Origin: Microplitis mediator
Taxonomy: Eukaryota > Arthropoda > Insecta > Hymenoptera > Braconidae
Direction of reading: 5' to 3'
Length of the DNA: 64,000 nt
Assembly (NCBI RefSeq): GCF_029852145.1
Contig: NC_079973.1
Coordinates: 17,253,921-17,317,920, forward strand
A program made the translations under genes and the position numbers. Numbering within the stretch: position 1 is the stretch's first letter; the number at the start of each line of letters is the position of its first letter. The notes below the pieces were generated by a model. The model saw only the letters and a program-made list of their open reading frames with translations. It searched no databases and had not been told where the DNA came from. Shown piece by piece: positions 46,171 through 55,859 of this stretch.

Positions 46171-47457
46171 TAAGATTTTGGTATTTGTACCATTCAATTG
46201 CACGTTGTTAGGAAATAACAGTATTGTTATTGTGAAATATCAAATTTAATAGTTTCGCTAGCAAAAAAAAAAATTTATGAGAAAACATCATGTTAATCGT
46301 ATTACTGTTTCCTATTAATGTTACTCAACATTAACTTTACTGGAGCAAAGTAAAAGTGAATAAAACACTTACAGGACCTTCAATGGAGAATGGGCCACTG
46401 CTCTGACAGGCAGACAGTGCTAAATTTTTTGTTCCAAGGCCTCGTTGCACACGCCGTTTAACTGCTTACGACAATATAAGTGTGCGAAAGTACCATCATT
46501 CCTTTTGTCATTTAAAAGTTAGTTAATTTAATTTATTTTTAAAAAGTTTAAGCCGTGTAATATTTTTTTATAATTTCCTTATTGCAGAAAAAATAAATTT
46601 TATTATTCTCATGTTTGATGATCAATAAAATTTAATTTAATTGTCAGTTGGCTGAGAGAAGCCTAAATTATTTGTATACATTTTCAAAAATTCTATGTAC
46701 GAGTAGAATGTAGATTAATTTTTCGTTTGAACGTTTGTATTTTAACAGAAAAAAAATAAACTATTTATTTAAAAATTGTCTGTTAAAAAATAATTTGTGA
46801 GTATTAATGTTAAAAGTATTATTAATATATTCTTTGTGGTCTTTGTACTCGAGCATTATACTGCCAGTTTTAATTTTCTTTCATGGGTTTACTCTCGGTA
46901 GGACATTGATCAAGCTTCCTATGTACATACATAAAATATTATATACTTTTGTATATTATTTAAATAGAAGGTAGAGAAGAGGAGAGAGGTGAAAAGAAAG
47001 ATATTTAATACATAAGAGCAGGTTATGATCAAACGCTGTAATCTCACAGAGAGCTTTAATTTGTTGGAGGAAACACTTACCTCAACATTCACTTTGTTTA
47101 ATTATGTTTTCATAGGGTCTTTTTGTAGTTACTTGATCATATTTCCAAAGACTCTTACCTGAAAAATAATAAAATGAATAAATTACTTATTGCAATAGTA
47201 AAACTGTATAAAATTTAAGTAAATTGTCAGTTTCAACTTCTTAAAATTCAAAAATAAAACCAATACCTAATTTTTTGTATACCTTGTGCATGTATTCAAG
47301 TTCTGAAATATTTTTGAATTCATTTATTCAGTTAGAAATTTTGTGTTAAATTCAATACAAATCGTGTGAAATTTACAAATTTGTGTAAATTTAACAGACG
47401 TTTCGTGTTAAAATTAACTAAAAAATATAAATAGACAACCTAACCATCTTAAGTATA
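46171..47457. other. possibly unique AT-rich DNA, no gene seen
   Basis: Less repetitive than its surroundings, but no exon, RNA or transposon motif was recognised. Confidence 0.5.
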
Positions 47458-47995
47458 CCCTAGCAATTTGGTAAAAGCCTCGTGCCAGCATGAATCAAGA
47501 TACTTTAGAAAGATTTTAGATCAAGAATTGTACAAGAATTGGTCCAGATTCTTGACCAAGATTATTGGTCAAGACTTGAGCCAGACTGTGGTCAGAATTT
47601 GAAACTTCCGAAATTTTTTAAGTGCTGAAAAATTCTGGAAATCAATTTTTCTAGGCATTACTACAAACTCAATGCGTAATTGTAAAAAAATAACATTTTT
47701 AAACTTGTTGACTAGACTATAAATGAGAACCACTGCAATACTATACTTTTCACATTCAAGTGGAAAGGAGGGGAATAGGTGCGCGCTCGTCATCTTTTGC
47801 GTTTCTCGCGCAAGTCTATGTCAAGACTCGGGGCCAAAAATCTGGTCAGATTCTGGTCACAGACTGGCCCAAGTCTGCCGCCAGTCTGGATAAAGAATCT
47901 TGATCAAGTGCCTTGGTCAAGGATTGTCCAATTCTATACAAAGTGCTTCCAAGTATCTTGCCAAAGAATCTTGCCCAATTCCATTGCTACTAGGG
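47458..47995. mobile_element. TIR element with CCCTAGCAATTTGG end, TA flanks
   Basis: CCCTAGCAAT on the left and ATTGCTACTAGGG on the right, with TA immediately outside both. The body is rich in 'caagaatcttgatcaag'- and 'ggtcaagac'-type words in both orientations. No coding sequence. Confidence 0.65.
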
Positions 47996-48040
47996 TATTG
48001 ATCTAACCTTAGCACAACTTATGTCATCTTAACAAACAAT

Positions 48041-48160
48041 CCCTAGTGGCAATATTGATCAATTCTAGAGCAAATCTTGAGCAAGTCAAGGAGAATTCAG
48101 CAAAATATTATATCTATATATACTGTGATTTCAAGATCTTGGCTAAGACAGCTACTAGGG
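48041..48160. mobile_element. short CCCTAGTGGC relative, AT flanks
   Basis: CCCTAGTGGCAATATTGATC on the left and GCTACTAGGG on the right bound 120 bp. AT flanks both sides. It shares 'cttgagcaagtc' and 'caagatcttgg' words with 47458-47995. Confidence 0.6.
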
Positions 48161-48339
48161 ATTAGTTCGATTTTCTATGATTTTTCTAAAAAACGGAGCT
48201 ATGAATATCCTCCCGTAAAATGAGAATAAAAAAATTATTGAACCTGATCATTAATATATGAAAGTTATTTATGATTATATGTAATTGGAAGATCTTACGA
48301 GCCGGCCAAAGGCCGGCGAAGTTTGATATAAATTATCCG

Positions 48340-48630
48340 AGTGTCTCGCACGAGAGATTACGAAGGTAGTATCACTACTTTCATGTCTTGGACCACACTT
48401 TTTAGAGCAATTTAAATTAAAAGTACCGCGTCAATCGTCTATCGTGGCGCCGCCTCGCTGCTACCCTGATTAAAAAAAATGATTAAAAAGTATTTAAAAT
48501 GATTTGTTTTTTAACCATTTTAAATACTTTTTAATCCTTCAAATCATTTCTAATCCTGTCTCTTATGGACATTTAACGTGTGAAATCATTTTTAATCATT
48601 TTTTTTAATCAGGGTACTTACTCATTGGTA
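48340..48630. repeat. DIRS inverted terminal repeat, left, split by MITE
   Basis: Runs from 'gattacgaaggtagtatc' through 'ccgcgtcaatcgtctatcg' to 'cgcctcgctgctac', is broken by the MITE at 48464-48614, and resumes with 'ttactcattg'. It is a close reverse complement of about 53338-53457. Confidence 0.9.
48464..48614. mobile_element. TA-flanked MITE inside the DIRS terminal repeat
   Basis: Ends CCCTGATTAAAAAAAATGAT and complement; 151 bp; TA at 48462-48463 and 48615-48616. The right DIRS repeat carries the uninterrupted 'cgctgctacttact' (minus strand), so the empty site is visible in the same element. Confidence 0.92.
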
Positions 48631-48692
48631 TAAAGCTATCACAATTTTTGTTTTACCTGAAAGGGCCGGGAGATTAGATAATGATTGGGTGG

Positions 48693-48820
48693 GAATCTCT
48701 CGTGTGAGACACTCGGATAATTTAGATCAAACTTCGCCGGCCTTCGGCCGGTTCGTAAGATCTTCCAATTATCCTTCGTGTCTCGCACTTCGAGATTACG
48801 AAGGTAGCTATTTAGAGCAA
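48693..48820. repeat. DIRS internal complementary region
   Basis: 'aatctctcgtgtgagacac' through 'cggttcgtaagatcttcc' is the reverse complement of 48283-48352. It then continues 'aattatccttcgtgtctcgc' to 'gattacgaaggtag', matching the reverse complement of the right outer end. Such a joined-ends copy is diagnostic for DIRS1-like elements and serves to complete the circular replication intermediate in the accepted model. Confidence 0.88.
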
Positions 48821-48926
48821 AATTTTTATAGTTAAAAAATTTTTTATTAGTAATTACAGCGTGAAATAAAAATTTGTTGATTTGAACGATAGTTGTCTTA
48901 AGCAACTTATCGGATTAGGGGTGATA

Positions 48927-49949
48927 TTACTCAGGAATACTGGGTGATAACACTGCTTTTGCAAAATTATTATTTTTAAAATTTATTAATCGGTGATAAA
49001 ACTTGGCGAATACTGTCGACTCTCGGGACCAACCAGCTACTTTTCTGATCTCTTCAATAGAGACACCTCTTCCATAGGCCTTAGAGGTTGATGCGTGGCG
49101 CGTGGAGTGCGCCGTGAATCTCCGATCAACTCCTAACTCTCCGAGCGTTGACTTTATCCAACGAGCAATCGTTTCACTTTTAACCGCCTTGTGAGGCTTT
49201 TGAACAGAGATGAAAAGTGAATTGGTATCACCTCGAAGGTCTTTAGTCGCAGCCAAATAGTGGTTTAAGGTTTTCGCAATGCACAGTTCCGGTTTTTCCC
49301 GGAAAAAGGGGATCTTCAACACCGGATGTGGAGCTCCTGGCCGAGATGTTTTTATTTTATCCGGGATAGGTATCTCAATCCCATCATCCACAGTGATGAT
49401 ATTCGAGATGAAGATTAAAGCCAGAGTTTGGCAACGATGGGCCGTGCCCAGAGCTAAGAGAACCACGAGTTTCTCTGTTAATTTTTTCAAAGGCAATTCA
49501 CTCAGCGGAAACCACGTTGCTAACTTTTGTAATACCGGATCCACATCTCATGTGGACTCGTATTTAGGATAATTTGGCCGAATTTTTGACGATCCCTTTA
49601 TAAATCGACTTATTAAACGAATATTAGTTATATATTCGCCAGATATCAATGACAGCGTAGCTCTGGCAGAGTTTAGCGCACTATAGCCACTGCCATTATT
49701 AAACTTATTTGATAAAAATTTTAAAATCTTCTCCGCTGATACGACATATGGATCTCCATCACCCTGCACATTCCATTGCCACCAAGATTTTAGCGTACCA
49801 TTGTATTGTTTTAGCGTCGACTCTTCTAGAGAAGCCAAAGAGATTTCAATTGCCTCATTTGGCGTTCCTTTAATCAGCAATGCTTGGCTGATAACCTGGC
49901 GGCAACCAGGATAAGTTTTTTCCCCAGAGGATGTTGGCGTGACCTGCAT
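48927..49949 (-). pseudogene. DIRS tyrosine recombinase, one in-frame TGA
   Basis: ATG at 49949 (MQVTPTSSGEKTY), frame open to a TGA at 49550-49548, then the same frame continues to the stop at 48927: 340 codon positions in all. The C-terminal part carries the tyrosine recombinase residues: Arg in 'GTAHRCQTLAL', the H-x-x-R box in 'TAHSTRHAS', a Trp in 'VAGWSRES' and the nucleophile Tyr in 'FAKFYHR'. It would insert the circular DNA copy. The TGA stands where relatives usually have Trp, followed by Asp; a single TGG-to-TGA change explains it. It overlaps the RT-RNase H frame by about 75 bp. All catalytic residues lie after the stop, so without readthrough this copy would be inactive. Confidence 0.85.
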
Positions 49950-51730
49950 GGGGAGACCAATAGATTAGGATTTGCTTCAAACTTAAGCCAGTCACCTATG
50001 ATCAACTTTTTGAAGGCTGGAAACCAAACTTGAGTGGGCCAATAGGGTACCACTAAGATACCTTCAGCTTTGTCATCCTTAATTTTTTGAATTACCCTAG
50101 TTATTATAGAGAACGGGGGAAAGGCATAAAATACCCAGTCAGACCAATTAATTGTAAACGCATCAAACGCAAAAGATCCCGGGTCCCTTTTCCAAGAGCA
50201 ATAGACTACACATTTGGCATTAATCCAAGAAGCAAACAGGTCGATCTCCAGATCGTTAAACGTTCTAACAATCTTCTCAAATGCATAACCTGCCAACTCC
50301 CATTTTGCATCAGAGTTATCAATTCTTGACGAGAAATCAGCTTCCACATTTGCCTCTGAAGGAATGTACGTGGCGTATACCCACAACTGATGATCTTCAC
50401 ACCAGTCCCAGAACTCACAAGCCAGCTTGTGAAGCCCTGCATAACGAACGTCACCCATCCTATTAATATAGGCCAACGTTGTGGTATTGTCAACCATGAG
50501 CAATATGTCTGTATCACACCTATCTGATGCGAAACATTTTAAAGCTAGTAACGCAGCTTTAAGCTCTAGATGGTTTATATGGAGGACTCTCTCTTCTTGG
50601 CTCCACAACTCATTGGCACTTTCACCCTCACAAAAGGCCCCTCATCCGGTTAAAGAAGCGTCCGAATAGATTGTTAGTTCATATTTGCTGTTTCTCACTT
50701 TCTTGCTGGGTGTCAGCAAAGCTTTCAACCACCAATCCCAATCTTTCAGCGTGAATTTCGGCACCGACATCATCGCGTCAAAACAACCACTACTTCTGTC
50801 TAAGGCTTGAGTTTTCGCTCTTTCGAATAACCTACAATGTAGTAGACTATATTCGACTTCTGGGCAACAAGCGACTACTACCCCAACAATCCTGGCGAAA
50901 TCGCGAATCGTAATCTTCCCTTTTTTCTTGATTGATTCAATTTGCGCCCGAACTGAGATTCTCTTTTCCGGCGGAAGCTCGATCCTCATCGCAGAGGAAT
51001 CTAGAATAAACCCTAGGTATTTACACCTCTTCTCAGGTTTCAACTTAGATTTTTCGAAATTGACGCTAAACCCCAGCCACTGAAGCACTCCAACCGTTTG
51101 GTTAAGATTCTCGCGACATTCTTGAATAGAATTACCGAGGCACAAAAAATCATCTAAGTACACGACCGATAGGAAACTCTTCAAGCGAAGATAATTTATG
51201 ACTGGCTTCAAAAGTTTGGTAAATACCAACGGACATGTACACAGACCAAAGGGCAGATACGCAAATTCGTAAATTTTGCCGTTAAACGTGAACCTCAAAA
51301 ATTTCCGATGACATTTCCAAACGGCAATTAAGAAGTACGCATCTTTAAGATCGATTGTCCCCATGAAAATGTCGGGTTCAAGGAGGTTACATGCGGATCT
51401 AAGATCCTCGAGCTTAAAATGCTCTGTGTCTATAAAGGTATTCAGTTCTTTTAGATTCAGAATAAATTTTTGTTGACCGTCGGATTTAGGAACTAAAAAG
51501 AATGGTGAAAGGAACTGATCTGGGTCAAACTCAACTTCTACAACCGCGCCTATCGACAGGAGCCTATTAATCTCTAGTTGGACACATGCTGATTCCTGAT
51601 CTGACCAAGATCTAACCAATGGCGAACGGTTCTGCTTAGGGGGTGACAAAAAGGGTATCTTGTACCCTTTCACGCATTGGATGACAAAGCTATCGTCAGT
51701 AATTGATTTCCATGCCTTCACAAAATGCAC
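49874..51730 (-). pseudogene. DIRS reverse transcriptase-RNase H, one in-frame TGA
   Basis: Reading from about 51730 (the frame is open further upstream, overlapping the gag end in another frame) through a TGA near 50642 to the stop at 49874. RT blocks in order: 'PKSDGQQKFILNLKELN' (about residues 81-97), 'IDLKDAY' (126-132), 'LPFGLCTCP' (159-167) and the catalytic 'YLDDFL' (191-196). RNase H follows: the Asp of 'IYSDASLTG', Glu in 'NHLELKAAL', Asp in 'MVDNTTTL' and Asp in 'ANVEADFSSR', then the DIRS-typical C-terminal stretch ('DLFAS', 'PFSIITRVIQKI', 'VPYWPTQVWFP'). The TGA occupies the Trp position of the SDASxxGW motif. Expression probably depends on frameshift or reinitiation after gag. 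Confidence 0.87.
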
Positions 51731-51768
51731 CAGACGACCTGCAAATATGCTTACATCTGTCTGCGAAG

Positions 51769-53241
51769 TTAACGATTCTGGGATCGTTGGTTCTGGTGTC
51801 GATACTGGTTGGACTTGGGATAAGTCCCTTGTTTCGACGGCTGCAGTTTTGTCGGTGGTTTTCTCACAGTTGAGACTATCCCGCTCGTCTGAGGTACCGA
51901 CTTCTTTTGACTCGACGAGCTCTTGAAGTTTAAAGGATTTGCAGGCATGTGAGGCTTTTTCGGTAAGCTAGATTTCATCTCCTCGCCTACCTTACCAATG
52001 GCCTTAATTTCCTTAACCTTCTCTACCAAATTGATACCGAATAGATAGTCATCAGTCGTTCTCTTTTCCAATGCCGAGGCATATGGTTTGGTTAGAGTAG
52101 GCAAAATGCAGGCCTTCCGTGCTACGGTCTGAGATCTATGAATCTCAATCAAAAGCTTCGCAGCATCCCAGACCTTCTCCAAATTTTCCTTACTGTCTGG
52201 AGCTTTGGAAGGCACTAGCGACTGAATAACTGGAGCTGGAGCTGCTAACACCGATCCGGCCAGCTTCTGAGTGGCACAGAAAAACTTATCTCTCTTTAGG
52301 GCCGATTCTTTTAAATTAACGGCCACTTCTTCGTTTAGAATTGGTGCCTCAAATGATAATTTCCCTTTCCTCGGATATTTTTCCAGCAGTCCATCTTTCA
52401 CTTCTTTTTTCATCCCTTCAGAGAGGTAATTTTTCCAGCGGTTAGCAATACTGGAGTGTAATATTAACTCAGGCTCTGCACGCGCAGGTTCTTCACCAAA
52501 AATCCGGAGACCATCCTCATCCAGTACCCAAGGGGCCTCAGTCTCTGAGACCTTGGGGTTCTCAAATGTTAACTCCGTTTTATCAGCTGACACAGCTAAC
52601 GACTCACTTCTCGTATTTGTCGTTCCATCCGAAACCCCCTGTCCCTCTGGAGCTACTGATGAATCCTTATCTTTTGAAAGCTCAGCTGCAAGACCTGGAT
52701 CAGGACTAATTTCCTGTACTTCATCCTCCCCTGCACCTAAAGAGGATCCAAACATCAAACTTTAGTGTGATCTCTTTTTTTTTTTTTTTAAATTTCAAGA
52801 TTATTTATTCACATAACTCCAAATTTATCTCTCGGATAATTCAGAATCAACAATTTCTCTACTTTACCTTACAGGTAAAGTCTGGTTACCATATGAGTTC
52901 TACTTTACCTCCCGGGTAAACAGACTACACGTATAACCAAAATTTTGTGGTTTTTATAACCAACAATTTCAATTGCCTCTCGGGCTCAAAAGTAAAGATG
53001 TAATGAAAGAAAATGCATCTCGTGCAATTTGACTCAGAAATTTCCTTTCATAATTACCTTCACTATCTGACGGAACACCTTCTGGCGATCTGGTCGCTCT
53101 TTCGTTGCGTCCCAAGATGGCTTGATGAATCGCGTCAAATTTCATCGCAACATCTTCCATCTTTTCCTCTAATTTATGAAGTCTCTTCGATGTCCTCTCA
53201 CTCGAAAGATCACGGCTTCTTGACCGCTTCTTACGTCCCAT
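51769..53241 (-). CDS. DIRS gag-like protein, probably two exons
   Basis: The main part (52758-51769) is a 329-codon frame with an acidic N-terminal region, a central segment resembling DIRS Gag ('ILNEEVAVNLKESALKRDKF', about residues 140-160) and a basic Gln/Ser/Arg-rich C-terminus. Upstream (53265-52969), a separate frame starting at an ATG at 53241 begins MGRKKRSRSRDLSSERTS and has a short coiled region ('LHKLEEKMEDVAMKF'). A GT...AG intron from 53057 to 52737 (321 bp; donor AAG|GTAATT, acceptor CTCTTTAG|G) would join the two in frame within a Gly codon, giving 383 residues. The intron would remove the intervening stops and poly-A tract. This splice is inferred; the long frame could also start at its own ATG. 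Confidence 0.75.
52737..53057 (-). other. putative spliceosomal intron in DIRS gag
   Basis: 321 bp, GT at the 5' end (GTAATTATG), pyrimidine-biased 'ctcttt' before AG at the 3' end, phase 1, restoring one open frame of 384 codons including stop. It contains multiple stops in all frames. Confidence 0.5.
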
Positions 53242-53337
53242 TACTAACTTTTTACTTTGATACAAACAAGAGAAAAATTAAAATATTTTTATAAACTATC
53301 GCACTGCACGTGTGGTCTGTTCGACACAAAAGAAACG

Positions 53338-53460
53338 AATAAGTAAGTAGCAGCGAGGCGGCGCCACGATAGGCGATTGACGCGGTACTTTTAATTTAAA
53401 TTGCTCTAAAAAGTGTGGTCCAAGACATGAAAGTAGTGATACTACCTTCGTAATCTCGAA
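53338..53460. repeat. DIRS inverted terminal repeat, right
   Basis: 'agtagcagcgaggcggcgcc' through 'gacgcggtacttttaattt' and 'agacatgaaagtagtgat' to 'ccttcgtaatctcg'. Reverse complement of the left repeat with few differences. Confidence 0.9.
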
Positions 53461-53482
53461 GTGCGAGACACAAAGGATAATT

Positions 53483-53888
53483 GTAAATCAATTATACTCG
53501 AAGTTTCCTGCTTGCAGTCAATGCTGCTACAATGTTTTGCTTGATTACAGCAATGAAGAAATGTGCGGGCGTGTTTACCTAAGTAACACAAATTTTGTGT
53601 CAGTTTTCGAATAACACAAGGAATGTATTACATTCCACATTTTCTAATCATTTAACATAAAAAATCTGTTAAAGTAAAATAAAATAACACAAACGGTTTG
53701 TGTGGAATTAACAGATTTCCGTGTTGAAAATCAACACAAAAAATTTGACCAAAAAATTTTTTAATATAAATAAACAAAATTTCTAATTGTAAAAAATTCG
53801 TTTTGTACGGTTTTCTTCTGACTATTTTACTCGCTCAAAAATATTTCTACACTCTTCCAATTGCACAAAAATAGGTCAAATTGTAAAC
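53483..53888. other. short AT-rich segment; MITE-like words
   Basis: 'cacaaggaatgtattac' and 'aacagatttccgtgttg' recall 47340-47410, suggesting a short dispersed repeat. No gene. Confidence 0.45.
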
Positions 53889-54671
53889 TACACAGAAAAA
53901 AAGGTTGACTTAGCCCAAGATAATTTTTTTATTCTTGGGCTAAGTAATTGGGTTTTTTTAATCCGAGAACATTTTCTGCGACTAATATTATAAAAATATT
54001 GTGTCAAGAATAATTAAATTTTAATTCAAGTTAAATAATCTTGATTCAAGAATATTTATTTTAAATCAAATTTATTTTGTTTCTAACCAAGTAAAAAAAA
54101 CTATTAAAACAAGATACTTTTCTGTCTTGGTTGGTGAGTATAGTAAATTGTCACAATATATATCAACATCTCAAACCAAGAACTTTTTTTGCGTGGCAGA
54201 AGAACATTGACTCTCAGTTTGAGAAAACTACATTATCGACTCAAGACTACGGTCTATTGGAATGAGAAAATTTTAATTTTGATTCAAATAAATTATATTT
54301 ATAATTTAATAAAACAACTTTTCTTGAATCATGCAAATATTTTCTTAACCAAAGACATAAAATTTCCTCCATTTAATGCAAATATCTTCTTACAAGGATA
54401 TAATTACTTTCTTTGTTGAAGAAATAATATTTTGAATTGATGATTTTTTTTTTTTTGACTTAAAAAAAACGTGGTCTAGATTCAAGAAAATAAATGACTC
54501 CACTTAAAAATATATAATGTTCTATATTTTTGAGTGAATTTAACCTAGTATAAATATTAAATGTTGTGAAGCAGGAAATTATATGTGTTTATTCAGAATA
54601 TCACGATACGGAAGTAGAGGGGATAAGAAATAAACATCCTCGATTAATAGTTTATGAACAACTTAAGAAAA

Positions 54672-54757
54672 AATAAATGGTTTGCTCACGGTAGGAATCG
54701 AACCCAGACCGATTCGGCATCACGCGAGAGCTTTACCAGTTATGCTATCCGATCATT
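54672..54757 (-). other. tRNA-like Pol III module 6
   Basis: On the minus strand, A-box region GGATAGCATAACTGGTAAAG, B box GGGTTCGATTCC, then 'gagcaaacc' and a T-rich run. It is nearly identical to module 5. Confidence 0.7.
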
Positions 54758-54936
54758 CCCTCAACTTCGTTTATTTTACCCATATCCAGTAAGCGTACTG
54801 TACAATGTAGAGTCTACACTACCGCCACTTTAGTATAGTACAGTTAGCTTTCCCAAGAGAATTTTTGCATTGGGACGTGAGCGCAGTTGCTGTTGGTTCA
54901 AACGTCTACGCTTACTAGCCGCAACACAACAAAATA

Positions 54937-55243
54937 CAGTTGACTCTGTCTAAAGGTTCCACGTCGGGACAGGACCATTGCCTAAAGGTTCCCTCCCCAC
55001 CATCAGCACTTCCCCTACAATATATTCCCCTCGAGCGCCGAGGCGCACGCTAAAACGAACACATTGCGCAGTAAACATAACCTCAAAAAAACGTGCATTT
55101 TAAGTTAGCGCTCGAAAACTGAATTGTGATTCGTCACTCGAGAAAGCGGGCGGGGGAATATCCGGGAACCTTTAAGCAATGTATCCTGGAACCTATAGAC
55201 AGCAGGAACCTTTAGGCAGAGAACCTTTAGACAGAGTCGACTG
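54937..55243. mobile_element. nested TA-flanked MITE with CAGTTGACTCTG end
   Basis: Ends CAGTTGACTCTGTCTAAAGG and complementary CCTTTAGACAGAGTCGACTG, TA on both sides, 307 bp. Sister copy A has the empty site (minus strand 'caacaaaatacttgaacc', near 34780). The subterminal 'aaggttcc' word is repeated near both ends. Confidence 0.88.
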
Positions 55244-55596
55244 TACTTAAACCAAGATGTTTTTACCATTGAGTTTAGTACATTTAGTTCTTGACTCGAA
55301 TCACAGATCATCTCGATTCAAAATAAATTATTCTTAAAGAAATAATATTTTACTCTTCGGTCAATTGATTATATATCGGGGCAAAATATTTATTTTTCTC
55401 ACTTTAGAAAATATTTCTTACTTCAAGAAACATATATTATATCGGCTGAATAAAAAAAAATCTTATGCCGAGATGACTAAATTTAAGAAAATTTTGTTCT
55501 TGAACCAAGAAAATTTTCGTTTTCATTCAAATTGCAAAAAATATTCTTGCGGCAAGAAAAAATTTCTTGCGCCAAGATATCCATTTTTTCTGTGTA

Positions 55597-55859
55597 GGAA
55601 TTATAAACTAGTCAAATTATAAACTAGAATTTATTAAAGGAACATTTTGAACCAAATATTAAGTCGATTCGTTATTTAATTAGTTTAAAATCAATTCTTT
55701 CAACGCCAGAAACCAGTACTGTCAATCGTTACGTATAAAAAATTGTAAACATGATGATTCTCGATAGACACAATTCATTGACCTAACTTTTTTATTAGAT
55801 TTTATAGAAATCTATCTTTTGCATTTCTCCTCATGGTGGAATTTTTAGTCAAGATACGT
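55597..55859. other. no gene seen
   Basis: AT-rich. 'gatagacacaattcattg' (55766-55783) resembles the reverse complement of the foldback flank near 3733-3750. Confidence 0.45.

Larger units (their letters stand above)
48283..53482 (-). mobile_element. complete DIRS-type tyrosine-recombinase retrotransposon
   Basis: The element reads on the minus strand: gag, then RT-RNase H, then tyrosine recombinase. Its ends are inverted repeats of about 120 bp (48340-48462 plus 48617 onwards, and about 53338-53457). An internal region (48693-48820) is complementary to the left outer sequence and continues without a break into the right outer sequence, which reproduces the junction expected from a circle. 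AATT lies at both outer ends (48283-48286, 53479-53482). This is the DIRS1-like layout: no LTRs, no DDE integrase. No methyltransferase domain was seen. A 151-bp MITE lies in the left repeat. Two in-frame TGA codons interrupt RT-RNase H and the recombinase. Confidence 0.9.
53889..55596 (-). mobile_element. TACACAG TIR element, copy B, with tRNA-like module
   Basis: Reverse-orientation sister of 34447-36239. Ends TACACAGAAAAAAAGG and TTTTTTCTGTGTA. It carries tRNA-like module 6, lacks the nested CCCGATG MITE of copy A, and has its own nested MITE (54937-55243). The flanking duplication is not clear here. Confidence 0.78.
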
